From assembly GCA_026785965.1 (NCBI GenBank), contig JAJAYY010000219.1:1-18685 (forward strand): a stretch of 18,685 nt of DNA. The letters run 5' to 3'. The notes under the pieces were generated by a model. The model did no database searches, was not told the DNA's origin, and was given only the letters and a program-made list of their open reading frames with translations. A program made the position numbers and the translations under genes. This document shows positions 1 through 7,580 of the stretch, piece after piece. Positions within the stretch are counted from its first letter, which is position 1. Each line of letters opens with the position of its first letter. The stretch comes from Sphingomonas bacterium (GTDB taxonomy: Bacteria; Pseudomonadota; Alphaproteobacteria; Sphingomonadales; Sphingomonadaceae).

Positions 1-413
1 ACCTCGACCCCCATGAAGCGGTTCTTCTCCCACTTGCCGGCCTGGGTCGAGGCGTCGGCTTCGGGCAATTGCCGGGCGAGCGCGAACATCAGCGCGATGG
101 CATGCTCGGCGGTGGTGATCGAATTGCCGAACGGGGTGTTCATCACCACCACGCCGCGCGCGGTGGCCGCGGGAATGTCAACATTGTCGACCCCGATCCC
201 GGCGCGCCCGACGACCTTGAGGTTAGTCGCGGCGTCGAGGATCGCCTTGGTGACTTTGGTTGAAGATCGAATGGCGAGTCCATCATACTCGCCGATCATC
301 GCCGCGAGTTGGTCGGGGGTCTGCCCGGCAATTTCGTCAACCTCGATCCCGCGCTCGCGGAAAATGGTGGCGGCGCGCGGGTCCATCGCATCGGAAATGA
401 GGACTTTGGTCAC
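1..413 (-). CDS. serA: D-3-phosphoglycerate dehydrogenase, N-terminal part (cut by window edge)
   Basis: SerA oxidises 3-phosphoglycerate to 3-phosphohydroxypyruvate with NAD+, the first committed step of serine synthesis in the cytoplasm. Only the first 137 codons lie in the window; the gene runs off base 1. The translation begins MTKVLISDAMDPRAA and contains VVGRAGIGVDNVDIPAAT followed by GVVVMNTP and a TTAEHA segment, the classic N-terminal substrate-domain pattern of D-isomer 2-hydroxyacid dehydrogenases (SerA subgroup). The start is a GTG at 413 whose bases overlap the TGA stop of serC (4-base GTGA overlap), so the two genes are translationally coupled and surely cotranscribed. The NAD-binding Rossmann half and any C-terminal ACT/ASB regulatory domain lie outside the window, so feedback control cannot be judged. 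Identity rests on the motif and the serC partner. Confidence 0.93.
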   Translation of the reverse strand, partial: MTKVLISDAMDPRAATIFRERGIEVDEIAGQTPDQLAAMIGEYDGLAIRSSTKVTKAILDAATNLKVVGRAGIGVDNVDIPAATARGVVVMNTPFGNSITTAEHAIALMFALARQLPEADASTQAGKWEKNRFMGVE

Positions 414-1525
414 TTGGTCTGCTCCCAGGCATAATCGAGCCACGGCCCGAGCGCTTCGATATCGGCCGCATCGACGGTCGCGCCGCACCAGATGCGCAGG
501 CCGGGCGGGGCGTCGCGATAACTCGCAACGTCGAACGCAACTTCCTCGACCTCGAGCAATTTGACGATCGCCTTGATGCGGTCGGCATCGGCGGCTACCG
601 TCAGGCACACGCTGGTCTTCGACCGGCTTGCCGGGTCCTGCGCGAGATGGCCGAGCCAATTTCGCCCTTCAACGATCCGGTCGAGCGCGGCGGCGTTGGC
701 CGCGGTCCGCGCGATCATGCCGCGCAAACCGCCGACCGATTTGGCCCATTCGAGCGCGACGATCGCATCCTCGACCGCGAGCATTGACGGGGTGTTGATC
801 GTCTCGCCCTTGAACACGCCCTCGGTGAGCTTGCCCTTCGAGGTCAGGCGAAACAGCTTGGGCAGCGGCCGGTCGGGCGTGAAGCTCTCTAGCCGCTCGA
901 TGCCGCGCGGGCCAAGGATCAGCACGCCGTGCCCGCCTTCGCCTCCAAGCGCCTTCTGCCAGCTAAAGGTCGCAACATCGACCTTGTCCCACGGGACCTC
1001 ATAAGCGAACACCGCGCTGGTCGCGTCGGCGAAGCTCAGCCCTTCGCGGTCGTCGGCGATCCACTCACCGTCGGGAACACGGACACCGCTGGTGGTGCCG
1101 TTCCATGTGAACAGCACGTCGTTCGACCAGTCGACCTGCGAGAGATCGGGAAGCGCACCATAATCGGCGCGGATCACGGTCGGGTCGAGCTTCAACTGCT
1201 TGGCGGCATCGGTTACCCAGCCCTCGCCAAAACTCTCCCACGCCAGCGTCGTGACCGGCCGCGCGCCGAGCATCGTCCACATCGCCATCTCGAACGCGCC
1301 GGTGTCCGACCCGGGAACGATGCCGATGCGGTGCGTGTCGGGCAGCGCGAGCAACTCGCGCATCAGGTCGATGCACAATTGGAGCCGCTGCTTGCCGAGC
1401 CCGCTGCGATGCGAGCGACCGAGAATTCGCGTGTCGAGTTGGTCGGGGCTCCATCCAGGCGGCTTGGCGCAAGGCCCGGACGAAAAATATGGACGCGCGG
1501 GACGGTCCGCTGGTCGATCAATCAT
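410..1525 (-). CDS. serC: Phosphoserine aminotransferase
   Basis: SerC is a class V PLP-dependent aminotransferase that converts 3-phosphohydroxypyruvate and glutamate to O-phosphoserine, the second step of serine synthesis. The 371-residue protein starts MIDRPADRPARPYFSSGPCAKPPGW, a form typical of alphaproteobacterial SerC, and carries the cofactor lysine in TFSWQKALGGEGGHG. RSHRSGLGKQRL near residues 37-48 and FTWNGTTSGVRVP near the middle fit substrate and PLP-phosphate binding. The ATG at 1525 is preceded by a good ribosome site (GAGGAGA, about 6 bases upstream), which decides the start. It leads the serC-serA operon, overlapping serA by 4 bases. The leader contains a stable hairpin and a direct repeat (listed separately). 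Its product feeds serine to the serine palmitoyltransferase encoded 12 kb away, although serine has many other uses. Confidence 0.96.
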   Translation of the reverse strand: MIDRPADRPARPYFSSGPCAKPPGWSPDQLDTRILGRSHRSGLGKQRLQLCIDLMRELLALPDTHRIGIVPGSDTGAFEMAMWTMLGARPVTTLAWESFGEGWVTDAAKQLKLDPTVIRADYGALPDLSQVDWSNDVLFTWNGTTSGVRVPDGEWIADDREGLSFADATSAVFAYEVPWDKVDVATFSWQKALGGEGGHGVLILGPRGIERLESFTPDRPLPKLFRLTSKGKLTEGVFKGETINTPSMLAVEDAIVALEWAKSVGGLRGMIARTAANAAALDRIVEGRNWLGHLAQDPASRSKTSVCLTVAADADRIKAIVKLLEVEEVAFDVASYRDAPPGLRIWCGATVDAADIEALGPWLDYAWEQTK

Positions 1526-1557
1526 GAATCTCTCCTCACAGAGAGCGCGCGCCGCGT

Positions 1558-1579
1558 TGGGACGGCGTGGCCCGTCCCA
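1558..1579 (-). promoter_or_regulatory. Hairpin in the serC 5' leader
   Basis: On the serC-coding strand the sequence TGGGACGG and CCGTCCCA form a perfect 8-bp, mostly GC stem around a 6-base loop (GCCACG). It ends about 33 bases before the serC ATG and about 20 bases before its ribosome site. It is not followed by a T run, so it is not a standard intrinsic terminator in front of serC. A structured RNA element upstream of serC has been described in Alphaproteobacteria. Whether this hairpin belongs to that family needs a covariance-model search; I cannot match it from memory. Confidence 0.5.
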
Positions 1580-1599
1580 TCTGTGGGTCGAATAACGAG

Positions 1600-1683
1600 C
1601 CGACGCAACGTTTTGTTTCGCACTTGCAGCAAACGGATTCGCAGATTTCAGCGGACCGGGCCAAAGCCCGACGCAACGCTTTG
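1600..1683. repeat. Direct repeat upstream of serC
   Basis: CCGACGCAACGTTTTG at 1600-1615 recurs as CCGACGCAACGCTTTG at 1668-1683 (15 of 16 bases), in the same orientation and 68 bases apart. Both copies are preceded by AGC. The second copy overlaps the weak candidate promoter for serC. This could be a pair of regulator sites or part of a leader RNA fold. Confidence 0.6.
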
Positions 1684-1703
1684 CTTAACCTCAATCAAGT
1701 CAA
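1675..1703 (-). promoter_or_regulatory. Weak candidate promoter for serC-serA
   Basis: On the minus strand, TTGACT at 1703-1698 is a good -35 hexamer. Seventeen bases later the -10 position holds AGCGTT, a poor match. Transcription from here would give a leader of roughly 140 bases containing the hairpin and one repeat copy. Alphaproteobacterial -10 elements are often degenerate, so this is only a candidate. Confidence 0.22.
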
Positions 1704-1800
1704 AAACTCGTTTCATCGTGGTCGGTGGACGGTTCGTCCCTTGCTACGGAACTACAGGTTGAAAGCCTTAACCAATTCCGCCCAAGTTCCAGCGTCCGGG

Positions 1801-1820
1801 ATGCGATGGGCAAATCGCAT
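1801..1820. repeat. Inverted repeat upstream of the M23 peptidase gene
   Basis: ATGCGAT at 1801-1807 and ATCGCAT at 1814-1820 are perfect 7-base inverted arms around a 6-base spacer. They lie about 95 bases before the peptidase start, a position suitable for an operator or a hairpin in the mRNA leader. No T run follows. Confidence 0.45.
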
Positions 1821-1915
1821 GTCGAATATCGGGGGGGCTGGGGAGCTCCACGACTGACGAAGTTGCTGACGACGCGATTCCCGCGGCGGGCAGGATTTTG
1901 GGAGCGTGTTGAGGG

Positions 1916-2977
1916 ATGACGAATTTGCTGAGCGCCAAGACTGGCGTCATTCGCGACCGTGAGATTTTCCTGCACGATGGTCAGCACCTGCGCCGTGTCC
2001 GCGTCTCGGTCGGCCTTCAGGCCATCTTCCTCGCTTTTTTCGTGGTGATCATCGGCTGGTCGGGCTTCGCCACCGCGCGCATGCTGACCGGCCCGGCGAT
2101 GCAGTCCGTCAGCGCCGACATGGCCAGCCTCGCCGCCGCCACGGAACTTCGTGCCCGCCAGATTGAACAGCGCCAGGAACTGCTCGCCGCAATGCTCGCC
2201 GGCAAGGATTTCGATCCAGCAGCGCTCCCCGCCACCACCAAGATTTCCTCGCTCCCCGCCGAACTCGCCGGCCCGCTTGCCCGCGCCGACGATGCCAGCC
2301 TCGATCAGGCCGCCGCGACGATTCGTGAACTCGATGCGCGTTATGCCCGCACTGCTTCGGCACTGCGCAAGCTTGGCCTCAACCCGACCCGCCTTGCAGT
2401 CGGCGGTCCGTTCGAATCCGCGACTGGCGGCGATGCGACCTTCAAGCAATTGTTCACCAGCTGGAAGAAGCTCGACAATCTCGCCGACGGCGCGATTGCG
2501 GTGCCGTCGGACAAGCCGGTCAAGTCAGCCAATTTCACCTCGGGTTATGGCGTCCGTTCGGACCCGTTCAAGGGCCGCGCCGCAATGCATGCCGGGATCG
2601 ATCTCGCCGGGCCGATCGGCACTCCAATCTATGCCACCGCCGATGGCGTGGTGACCAACGCTGGGTTCAACAGCAGCGGCTATGGCAATCTCATCAAGCT
2701 TGACCATGGCCGCGGCATCGAAACTCGCTATGGTCACTTGTCAGCGATCGGCGTCAGCCCGGGTCAGCGCGTTACTCGCGGCCAACTGATCGGCCGAATG
2801 GGCTCAACCGGCCGTTCGACCGGCAGCCACCTTCATTATGAAGTCCGCCTCGACGGCCGCGCGGTCAATCCGATCCCGTTCATGAAGTCGAGCGACTACC
2901 TGCTTGCGATGCAGCGCAAGGGCATCGGTACCCACTCGATGGACGCCGTCGCGCTCGGCGGTCCGGCCAAGCGTTAA
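1916..2977 (+). CDS. Membrane-anchored M23 (LytM-type) metallopeptidase
   Basis: This is predicted to cleave peptidoglycan cross-bridges or stem peptides in the periplasm, or to act as a division or envelope regulator of that type. The 353-residue protein has a short cytoplasmic N-terminus, one membrane helix at about residues 32-54, a helical, probably coiled-coil linker at about 65-160, and a C-terminal M23 domain at about 205-322. The zinc and catalytic residues are present: H225 and D229 in HAGIDL, H274 in RYGHLS, and H305/H307 in HLHYE, so it should be active rather than a degenerate EnvC/NlpD-like activator. An in-frame TGA lies at 1910-1912, so translation starts at 1916 or later. The GAGGG directly abutting the ATG is too close for normal spacing; GGGAG about 10 bases upstream may serve. 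It leads a plus-strand run with erpA and xth. Confidence 0.9.
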   Translation: MTNLLSAKTGVIRDREIFLHDGQHLRRVRVSVGLQAIFLAFFVVIIGWSGFATARMLTGPAMQSVSADMASLAAATELRARQIEQRQELLAAMLAGKDFDPAALPATTKISSLPAELAGPLARADDASLDQAAATIRELDARYARTASALRKLGLNPTRLAVGGPFESATGGDATFKQLFTSWKKLDNLADGAIAVPSDKPVKSANFTSGYGVRSDPFKGRAAMHAGIDLAGPIGTPIYATADGVVTNAGFNSSGYGNLIKLDHGRGIETRYGHLSAIGVSPGQRVTRGQLIGRMGSTGRSTGSHLHYEVRLDGRAVNPIPFMKSSDYLLAMQRKGIGTHSMDAVALGGPAKR

Positions 2978-3014
2978 GCTTGCCGATACCCTCGCCGCTC
3001 CCTATCTCACAGGC

Positions 3015-3338
3015 GTGACCAGCCTGACCCTTACGCCCAGCGCAGCCAAGCGCGTCGCCTACATCGCCGGCAAGCAAGGCAAGCCCGCAGTCCTGCGCCT
3101 TGCGGTCGATGGCGGCGGTTGCGCGGGCTTCTCCTACCGATTCGAGATGGGCGAAGTCGCCCCCGATGATCTCCAGGTCGAAACCGACGGCGTGACGTTG
3201 GTCGTCGACCCAGTCAGCCTCGACCTGCTCGACGGCTCCGCGGTCGATTATGTCGAGGACCTCGGTGGCGCGGCATTCAAGGTTATCAATCCCAATGCCG
3301 CCTCGGGTTGCGGCTGCGGATCGAGTTTCTCGGTCTGA
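3015..3338 (+). CDS. erpA: Iron-sulfur cluster insertion protein (A-type carrier)
   Basis: A-type carriers bind an Fe-S cluster through three cysteines and hand it to target proteins. The 107-residue protein has all three: C36 in DGGGCAGFSY and C99/C101 in the C-terminal SGCGCGSSFSV. AGFSY, DLLDGSAVDYVEDLGG and INPNAASGCGCGSSFS follow the ErpA/HesB/IscA pattern closely. I place the start at the GTG at 3015 (reading MTSLTLTPSAAKRV), the usual length for the family. An ATG frame opening at 2904 would add 37 residues inside the end of the peptidase gene and is unlikely. It follows the peptidase by 37 bases and overlaps xth by one base (TGATG), so erpA and xth are coupled. No isc/suf genes are in the window, which fits a free-standing ErpA. 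IscA is the alternative name. Confidence 0.92.
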   Translation: MTSLTLTPSAAKRVAYIAGKQGKPAVLRLAVDGGGCAGFSYRFEMGEVAPDDLQVETDGVTLVVDPVSLDLLDGSAVDYVEDLGGAAFKVINPNAASGCGCGSSFSV

Positions 3339-4114
3339 TGCCGAGGCTGGTGACGTTCAACATCAACGGCATCCGCGCGCGCCTGCCGCGGCTGCTCGAA
3401 TATCTTGCGCGCGAACAGCCCGCTATTGCCTGCCTGCAGGAATTGAAATGCGCCGACGAATCGCTCCCGATCGCGGACATCGAGGCGGCCGGCTATGGCG
3501 CGGTGTGGCACGGGCAGAAGGGCTTCAACGGGGTCGCGATTCTCGCCCGCGGTGACGCGCCCGCGCTGCGCCAAGTCGGGTTGCCCGGCGATCCCGACGA
3601 CAGCCACAGCCGCTATATCGAGGCCGAGGCGCACGGGTTGGTGGTGGCCTCGATCTACCTTCCCAACGGCAACCCGCTCGGGACCGAGAAATTCAGTTAC
3701 AAATTGCGCTGGATGGAGCGCCTCGCCGAGCGCGCGCAAACGCTGCTTGCCGAGGAGCGACCGGTCGTGCTGGCGGGCGATTTCAATGTCATACCGGAGG
3801 ATCGCGACACTTTTTCGCGACGCGCCATGGCGAATGACGCGCTGTTTCAGCCGGAGAGCCAGGCGGCGTTTCGGTCGCTGCTCCACCGGGGCTGGACCGA
3901 TGCGCTGCGCACAATCCACCCCGATGAGCCACGCCTCTACACGTTCTGGGACTATCAGGCCGGCGCGCTGGCGCGTGACGCCGGCTTCCGCATCGATCAT
4001 CTGTTGCTCAGCCCGCAAGCCGCCGACCGGCTGCGCGGCGCGGGCGTCGATAAATGGGCGCGCGCGGAAGAGAAAGCGTCGGATCACGCGCCGACCTGGG
4101 TCGAACTGGCCTAG
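3338..4114 (+). CDS. xth: Exodeoxyribonuclease III (AP endonuclease)
   Basis: Exonuclease III family enzymes cut DNA 5' of abasic sites and remove 3' blocking groups in base-excision repair. The 258-residue protein (E. coli Xth is 268) covers the whole endonuclease/exonuclease/phosphatase fold. Visible catalytic residues are N10 in TFNINGIRARL, E35 in LQELKCAD, Y107 in SIYLPNG, D148 and N150 in GDFNVIPEDRD, and D249-H250 in the C-terminal SDHAPTWVEL. FRIDHLLLSP around residue 217 is also characteristic. The ATG at 3338 shares a base with the erpA stop and gives the natural N-terminus MPRLVTFNING; an upstream in-frame start at 3308 would sit inside erpA. Its TAG stop overlaps the stop of the convergent GNAT gene through a shared CTAG, so no terminator lies between them. 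Confidence 0.95.
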   Translation: MPRLVTFNINGIRARLPRLLEYLAREQPAIACLQELKCADESLPIADIEAAGYGAVWHGQKGFNGVAILARGDAPALRQVGLPGDPDDSHSRYIEAEAHGLVVASIYLPNGNPLGTEKFSYKLRWMERLAERAQTLLAEERPVVLAGDFNVIPEDRDTFSRRAMANDALFQPESQAAFRSLLHRGWTDALRTIHPDEPRLYTFWDYQAGALARDAGFRIDHLLLSPQAADRLRGAGVDKWARAEEKASDHAPTWVELA

Positions 4115-5250
4115 AGCTCGCGCTCGTAAATCCGGTAGGTGTGGTTGATCGTCGCGCCCGATAGCTCGGCGATCGACACCATTCCCTGATTATCTTCAAG
4201 AATCCAGCCAAACTCGCCGTGGCCGACGCCGTAATGCTCGACGCAATTGCGACGGATCGAATCGATCAGCATGAACGCCAATTGGCTCGCCAAGCGCCCC
4301 CCCTGGAGCTCCTTGATCACCCCCATCAATGGCACGCGGATTCGCGCGGTGCGCGGTTTGCGCAGCCGCCACAGCAATTTGGCCCAGCCGAACGGAAACA
4401 ATTTGCCGTCGAGGTCGCGGATCATCTCATTGACGTCGGGGATGGTCATCATGAACGCGACCGGCCTGCCGTCCAATTCGGCGATCCGGACCATGTCTTC
4501 GAAGATGATCGGCTTCAGTTTCTTGCCGGCGTAGGCGATCTCGGCGTCGGTCAGCGGGACGAACCCCCAATTGTCCGACCAGGCGTCGTTGAGGATGTGG
4601 AGGATGATCGCCGCTTCGCTGGCGAAATCGGACTTGTCGACATTGCGCAGGCGAATCCGCGGGTTGCGCTCACCAGCCTGGATCAGGCGCTGGATCAGCG
4701 GCTGCAGGTCCTTGCGAATATCCATGTCATAGGTGAGCAGATCCTTGGCTTTGGTATAGCCGGCTGCCTCGACATAGTGGCGATAGGCCGGGAGGTGGTG
4801 CCCCATCATGGCCATCGGCGATTGCTTGAACCCCTCGATCAGTAGCCCGGGCTCATCCCAGATCGAAATCGAAATTGGCCCCATCGCGCGGGTCATGCCT
4901 TGCCCGCGCAGCCATACTTCGGCGGTCGAAATCAGCGCCGCCGCGGCTAGCGCGTCAAGCGCCTCAAACATTCCCCATTGGCCAAGCCCGGCCTGGATAT
5001 GCTGCTGAACTCGGTCGTCGATCTGGGCGCTGATCCGCCCGACGACCCTGCCGCCGCGCATCGCCAGCCATAGTTGCAGTCGGCCATGGCCGAACCACGG
5101 ATTCTTCGCCGGGTCGATCAGGCCGTGGACTTCGTCCTTAAGGGGCGGCACCCAGGCGGGATCGTCCTTGTAAACTTCCCACGCCAAGTCGACGAAGGCC
5201 TTGCGGTCGGCCTTGCTCAGGACTGGGATGATTGTCAGGCCGCTGCTCAT
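4111..5250 (-). CDS. bcerS: YghO/bCerS-family GNAT acyltransferase, candidate bacterial ceramide synthase
   Basis: Bacterial ceramide synthase N-acylates the sphingoid base in the cytoplasm, and the Caulobacter enzyme belongs to the YghO-like GNAT family. The 379-residue protein fits that family along its length: DPAWVPPLKDEV at about 30-41, KNPWFGHGRLQLWLA, GGRVVGRISAQIDD at 67-79, MGPISISIWDEPGLLIEGF at 123-141, MMGHHLPAYRHYVEAAGYTKAKDLLTYDMD at about 148-177 as separate blocks, DGKLFPFGW, GVIKELQGG, and FGWILEDNQGM near the C-terminus. There is no signal peptide or clear membrane helix. Family membership is what I see; the ceramide-synthase role is inferred from the family and from spt, acp and a candidate ceramide reductase 8-11 kb away. 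It is divergent from a desaturase gene (130 bases between) and overlaps xth by 4 bases at its end. If not a ceramide synthase, it is another N-acyltransferase of the same fold. Confidence 0.7.
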   Translation of the reverse strand: MSSGLTIIPVLSKADRKAFVDLAWEVYKDDPAWVPPLKDEVHGLIDPAKNPWFGHGRLQLWLAMRGGRVVGRISAQIDDRVQQHIQAGLGQWGMFEALDALAAAALISTAEVWLRGQGMTRAMGPISISIWDEPGLLIEGFKQSPMAMMGHHLPAYRHYVEAAGYTKAKDLLTYDMDIRKDLQPLIQRLIQAGERNPRIRLRNVDKSDFASEAAIILHILNDAWSDNWGFVPLTDAEIAYAGKKLKPIIFEDMVRIAELDGRPVAFMMTIPDVNEMIRDLDGKLFPFGWAKLLWRLRKPRTARIRVPLMGVIKELQGGRLASQLAFMLIDSIRRNCVEHYGVGHGEFGWILEDNQGMVSIAELSGATINHTYRIYEREL

Positions 5251-5380
5251 ACCGGCACCGGCTAGCGCGCACGCTGGCGCTTGTCACTCGCGTTGCAGCG
5301 CCCATCTAGCGACGGCGCGGGGGTCTCATCGCCTTGATCATGCCATGTTCATCCGGCATCCGCCATCTGGACTGACGCTT

Positions 5381-6520
5381 ATGACCATGATCCAAACCCT
5401 AGTGCCGCCCTTGATGCCGGTTCCTGCAGGCATCGCGAAGTCGCGCCCGCACCGCAATGACAACAGCATGCTGCGGGCTGCGGCGGAGCTCACTCGCGAC
5501 CTCAATGCCCCGAGCGCGCGGATTTACTGGGCCGATCTGATCGTCTCGGCGGCGATCGGCTACGCCGCGCTCGCCATCGCAATGCTGGTCGCGGCGTGGC
5601 CGCTGGCGCTGGTGGCGGGCGTGGTTGCTATCTTCGCGCTGTTTCGCGCCGGAAGCTTTATTCATGAGTTGACCCACATCAAGCAGGGCGCGCTCCCTGG
5701 TTTCAAGCGTTTCTGGAACCTCGCGGTCGGGATTCCGCTGCTCGTGCCGTCGTTTCTGTATGAGGGGGTCCACAACCTCCATCATGCCAAGATTCGTTAT
5801 GGCACGGTTGAGGACCCTGAATATCTCCCGCTGGCGCTGATGAAGCCGTGGACGTTGCCGGTGTTTGTCATTGCTGCGGCGTTGGCGCCGGTCGCATTGC
5901 TGGTCCGCTTCGCGGTGCTCACCCCGCTGTCGATGCTCGTGCCGCGGCTGCGCGCGCTGGTGGTCGGTCGCTATTCGGGGCTGCAAATCAACCCCGCCTT
6001 TCGCCGCAAGCCAGCCGAAGGCGATCTGGCGCGGCAATGGCGCTGGCAGGAAGCTGCCGCGAGTGGGTGGGCGATCACGCTGGTCGCGTTGGTTGGGACC
6101 GGAATGATCCCGCCGCGCGCCTTCCTTATTTCTATCGCCGTTGCCTCGGGCGTGATGCTGCTCAACCAGGTGCGGACGCTGGTCGCGCATCTATGGGAGA
6201 ATGAGGGCGAGCCGATGACCGTCACCGAGCAATATCTCGACAGCGTCAACGTGCCGCCGCCGGGGTTTCTTGCCGCGTTGTGGGCGCCGGTTGGCCTGCG
6301 CTATCACGCGCTCCACCATCTGCTTCCCGGATTGCCGTATCACGCGCTTGGCCAGGCGCATCGCCGGCTGCACGGGGCTTTGTCCGACGATTCGGCCTAT
6401 CATGCCGCCAATTATCGCGGGCTCGCGCCGCTCGTCGCGCGGCTGGCGGTGAGTTCGTGGAATGGCGGGCTGCGCAGCGAGCCTATTCCTCGGACCGCAC
6501 CAGCACCGTCTCGCCGATAA
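5381..6520 (+). CDS. Membrane fatty-acid desaturase family protein
   Basis: Membrane desaturases and related hydroxylases use a di-iron centre held by three histidine boxes to oxidise an acyl or sphingoid chain. All three are present: HELTH (H95, H99), HNLHH (H131, H134, H135) and HALHH (H309, H312, H313), with hydrophobic helices at about 51-90, 112-128, 157-190 and 250-290. DPEYLPLALM and LRYHALHHLLPGLPYH are typical of the family. I choose the ATG at 5381 (MTMIQTLVPP, 379 residues); the frame stays open back to 5201 but that would run into the divergent GNAT gene, and ATG 5345 or 5387 remain possible. No clear ribosome site is visible. The last 38 bases overlap the 3' end of lptG on the other strand. 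The substrate is not shown by the sequence: a phospholipid acyl chain or, from the neighbour, a ceramide or sphingoid chain. Confidence 0.88.
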   Translation: MTMIQTLVPPLMPVPAGIAKSRPHRNDNSMLRAAAELTRDLNAPSARIYWADLIVSAAIGYAALAIAMLVAAWPLALVAGVVAIFALFRAGSFIHELTHIKQGALPGFKRFWNLAVGIPLLVPSFLYEGVHNLHHAKIRYGTVEDPEYLPLALMKPWTLPVFVIAAALAPVALLVRFAVLTPLSMLVPRLRALVVGRYSGLQINPAFRRKPAEGDLARQWRWQEAAASGWAITLVALVGTGMIPPRAFLISIAVASGVMLLNQVRTLVAHLWENEGEPMTVTEQYLDSVNVPPPGFLAALWAPVGLRYHALHHLLPGLPYHALGQAHRRLHGALSDDSAYHAANYRGLAPLVARLAVSSWNGGLRSEPIPRTAPAPSRR

Positions 6521-7580
6521 ACAGGAACAGCAGAAACGGTGCCCACGCCGCGAGCATCGGCGGATAGGCCCCGACATTGCCGAGCGCGATGCTGAAATTG
6601 TCGACCACGAAATAAGCGAAGCCGAGTGCCATCCCGATGGTCGCCCGAAGCAGCACCTGACCCGAGCGCGCCAGCCCAAAGGCGGCAAGCGCGGCGAGCA
6701 ACGGCATCAGGACGGTCGACAATGGCCCGCTCAATTTGTGCCACCATCCGGTGCGCGCCTCGGCGCTAGGTCGCCCGGCGCGATCGAGCGCGACGATTGC
6801 CTGATTGAGCGACGCGAAATCCTTGGTCGCGGCCGAGACTTTGGCCAGCGTGAAGCGGTTCGGCTCGACCCCGGCAAGCGTGTCGAGAACCGGCTGCTTG
6901 CGCACCAGATTCATCCGCGCATCGTAGATGCTAACGTCGCTCAGCCGCCAACCGCCGTCTTGCTGGCGGGCGCGGACAGCGTCGGTCATGCGGATCAGTT
7001 CGCCCTTCTCGCGATCATAAATAGAGACCCCTTCGAGCCGCACCGTCGGGCCTTGGCCCGCGACCAGCCGGGCGTGAACCAATTGATCGCCATTGCGCAC
7101 CCAGATGTTCGACAACACCCCGCTATCGGGCGGGATCGGGTGATAGTCCGCACCGCTCCACGCGTCGACGGTCCGAGTGGCTTTGATGACCACGGTTTCA
7201 TTGAAGGCGAAGGTCAGCATTGCCACGCCGATGCTGGCGAGGATCATCGGCGCCAGGATCTGGTGCGCCGACAGCCCCGCCGCCTTCATCGCCACGACCT
7301 CGCTATTCTGATTGAGCGACGACAGCGCGATCAGCGTCCCGAGCAGCGCCGCGAAGGGCAGGAATCGCGACACCAGCATCGGCACGCGAAGCGAAACATA
7401 ATGCCACAGCTGGGCTTCGCCATTGCCGGGAATAGCGAGAATCTTGCCCGATTCGCCGAGCAGGTCGAGTGCCATCAGCACCATCACCAACGCGACCAGC
7501 ACCGCAAAGCTGCGGGTCAGGAACAGCCGCGCCATGTACAAGGCGAGCCGCCGCGACGGCAGGAAGTTGAAGTTGATCAT
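6483..7580 (-). CDS. lptG: LPS-export ABC transporter permease LptG
   Basis: LptG is one of the two inner-membrane permeases of the LptB2FG transporter, which extracts LPS, or here possibly a glycosphingolipid, and passes it to the LptC/A/D bridge. The 365-residue protein has the family layout: membrane helices at about 14-40, 58-85 and 103-125, a periplasmic beta-jellyroll in the middle (about 130-270), and three helices at the C-terminus (about 290-360). The coupling-helix motif NSEVVAMKAAGLSAHQIL at 92-109 is diagnostic of LptF/LptG. The ATG at 7580 overlaps the lptF stop by 4 bases (ATGA) and gives MINFNFLPSRRLALYMARLF; a longer in-frame extension into lptF is not credible. Its stop lies inside the 3' end of the convergent desaturase gene. 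Confidence 0.94.
   Translation of the reverse strand: MINFNFLPSRRLALYMARLFLTRSFAVLVALVMVLMALDLLGESGKILAIPGNGEAQLWHYVSLRVPMLVSRFLPFAALLGTLIALSSLNQNSEVVAMKAAGLSAHQILAPMILASIGVAMLTFAFNETVVIKATRTVDAWSGADYHPIPPDSGVLSNIWVRNGDQLVHARLVAGQGPTVRLEGVSIYDREKGELIRMTDAVRARQQDGGWRLSDVSIYDARMNLVRKQPVLDTLAGVEPNRFTLAKVSAATKDFASLNQAIVALDRAGRPSAEARTGWWHKLSGPLSTVLMPLLAALAAFGLARSGQVLLRATIGMALGFAYFVVDNFSIALGNVGAYPPMLAAWAPFLLFLFIGETVLVRSEE

Larger units (their letters stand above)
1526..1915. other. Divergent intergenic region between serC and the M23 peptidase gene
   Basis: This is the only gene-free stretch over 300 bases (390 bases). It lies between serC (minus) and the M23 peptidase gene (plus) and so must hold both promoters. 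I see no believable coding frame: the short frames have no family resemblance and no ribosome sites. Visible structure: a strong hairpin near serC (1558-1579), a 16-base direct repeat with one mismatch (1600-1615 and 1668-1683), a short GC hairpin on the minus strand around 1656-1669 (CGGGC-TTTG-GCCCG), a 7-bp inverted repeat (1801-1820), and a run of seven G at 1831-1837. It is visibly more AT-rich than the flanking genes between about 1610 and 1770, as expected for promoter DNA. Confidence 0.7.

Noticed and set aside
1558..1579. Intrinsic terminator for serC attenuation
   Set aside because: The stem is strong but no run of T follows on the serC strand, so it was kept only as a leader hairpin.
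1685..1785. CtrA-type binding sites (TTAA-N7-TTAA)
   Set aside because: TTAA occurs near 1685 and 1768 but the second half-site is missing in both, so the match is no better than chance.
3248..4087. Long minus-strand open frame (279 codons) opposite erpA/xth
   Set aside because: Xth has all catalytic residues on the plus strand; the opposite frame has low-complexity composition and no ribosome site.
5201..5380. N-terminal extension of the desaturase
   Set aside because: It would begin inside the divergent bCerS-like gene and adds no membrane or family sequence.
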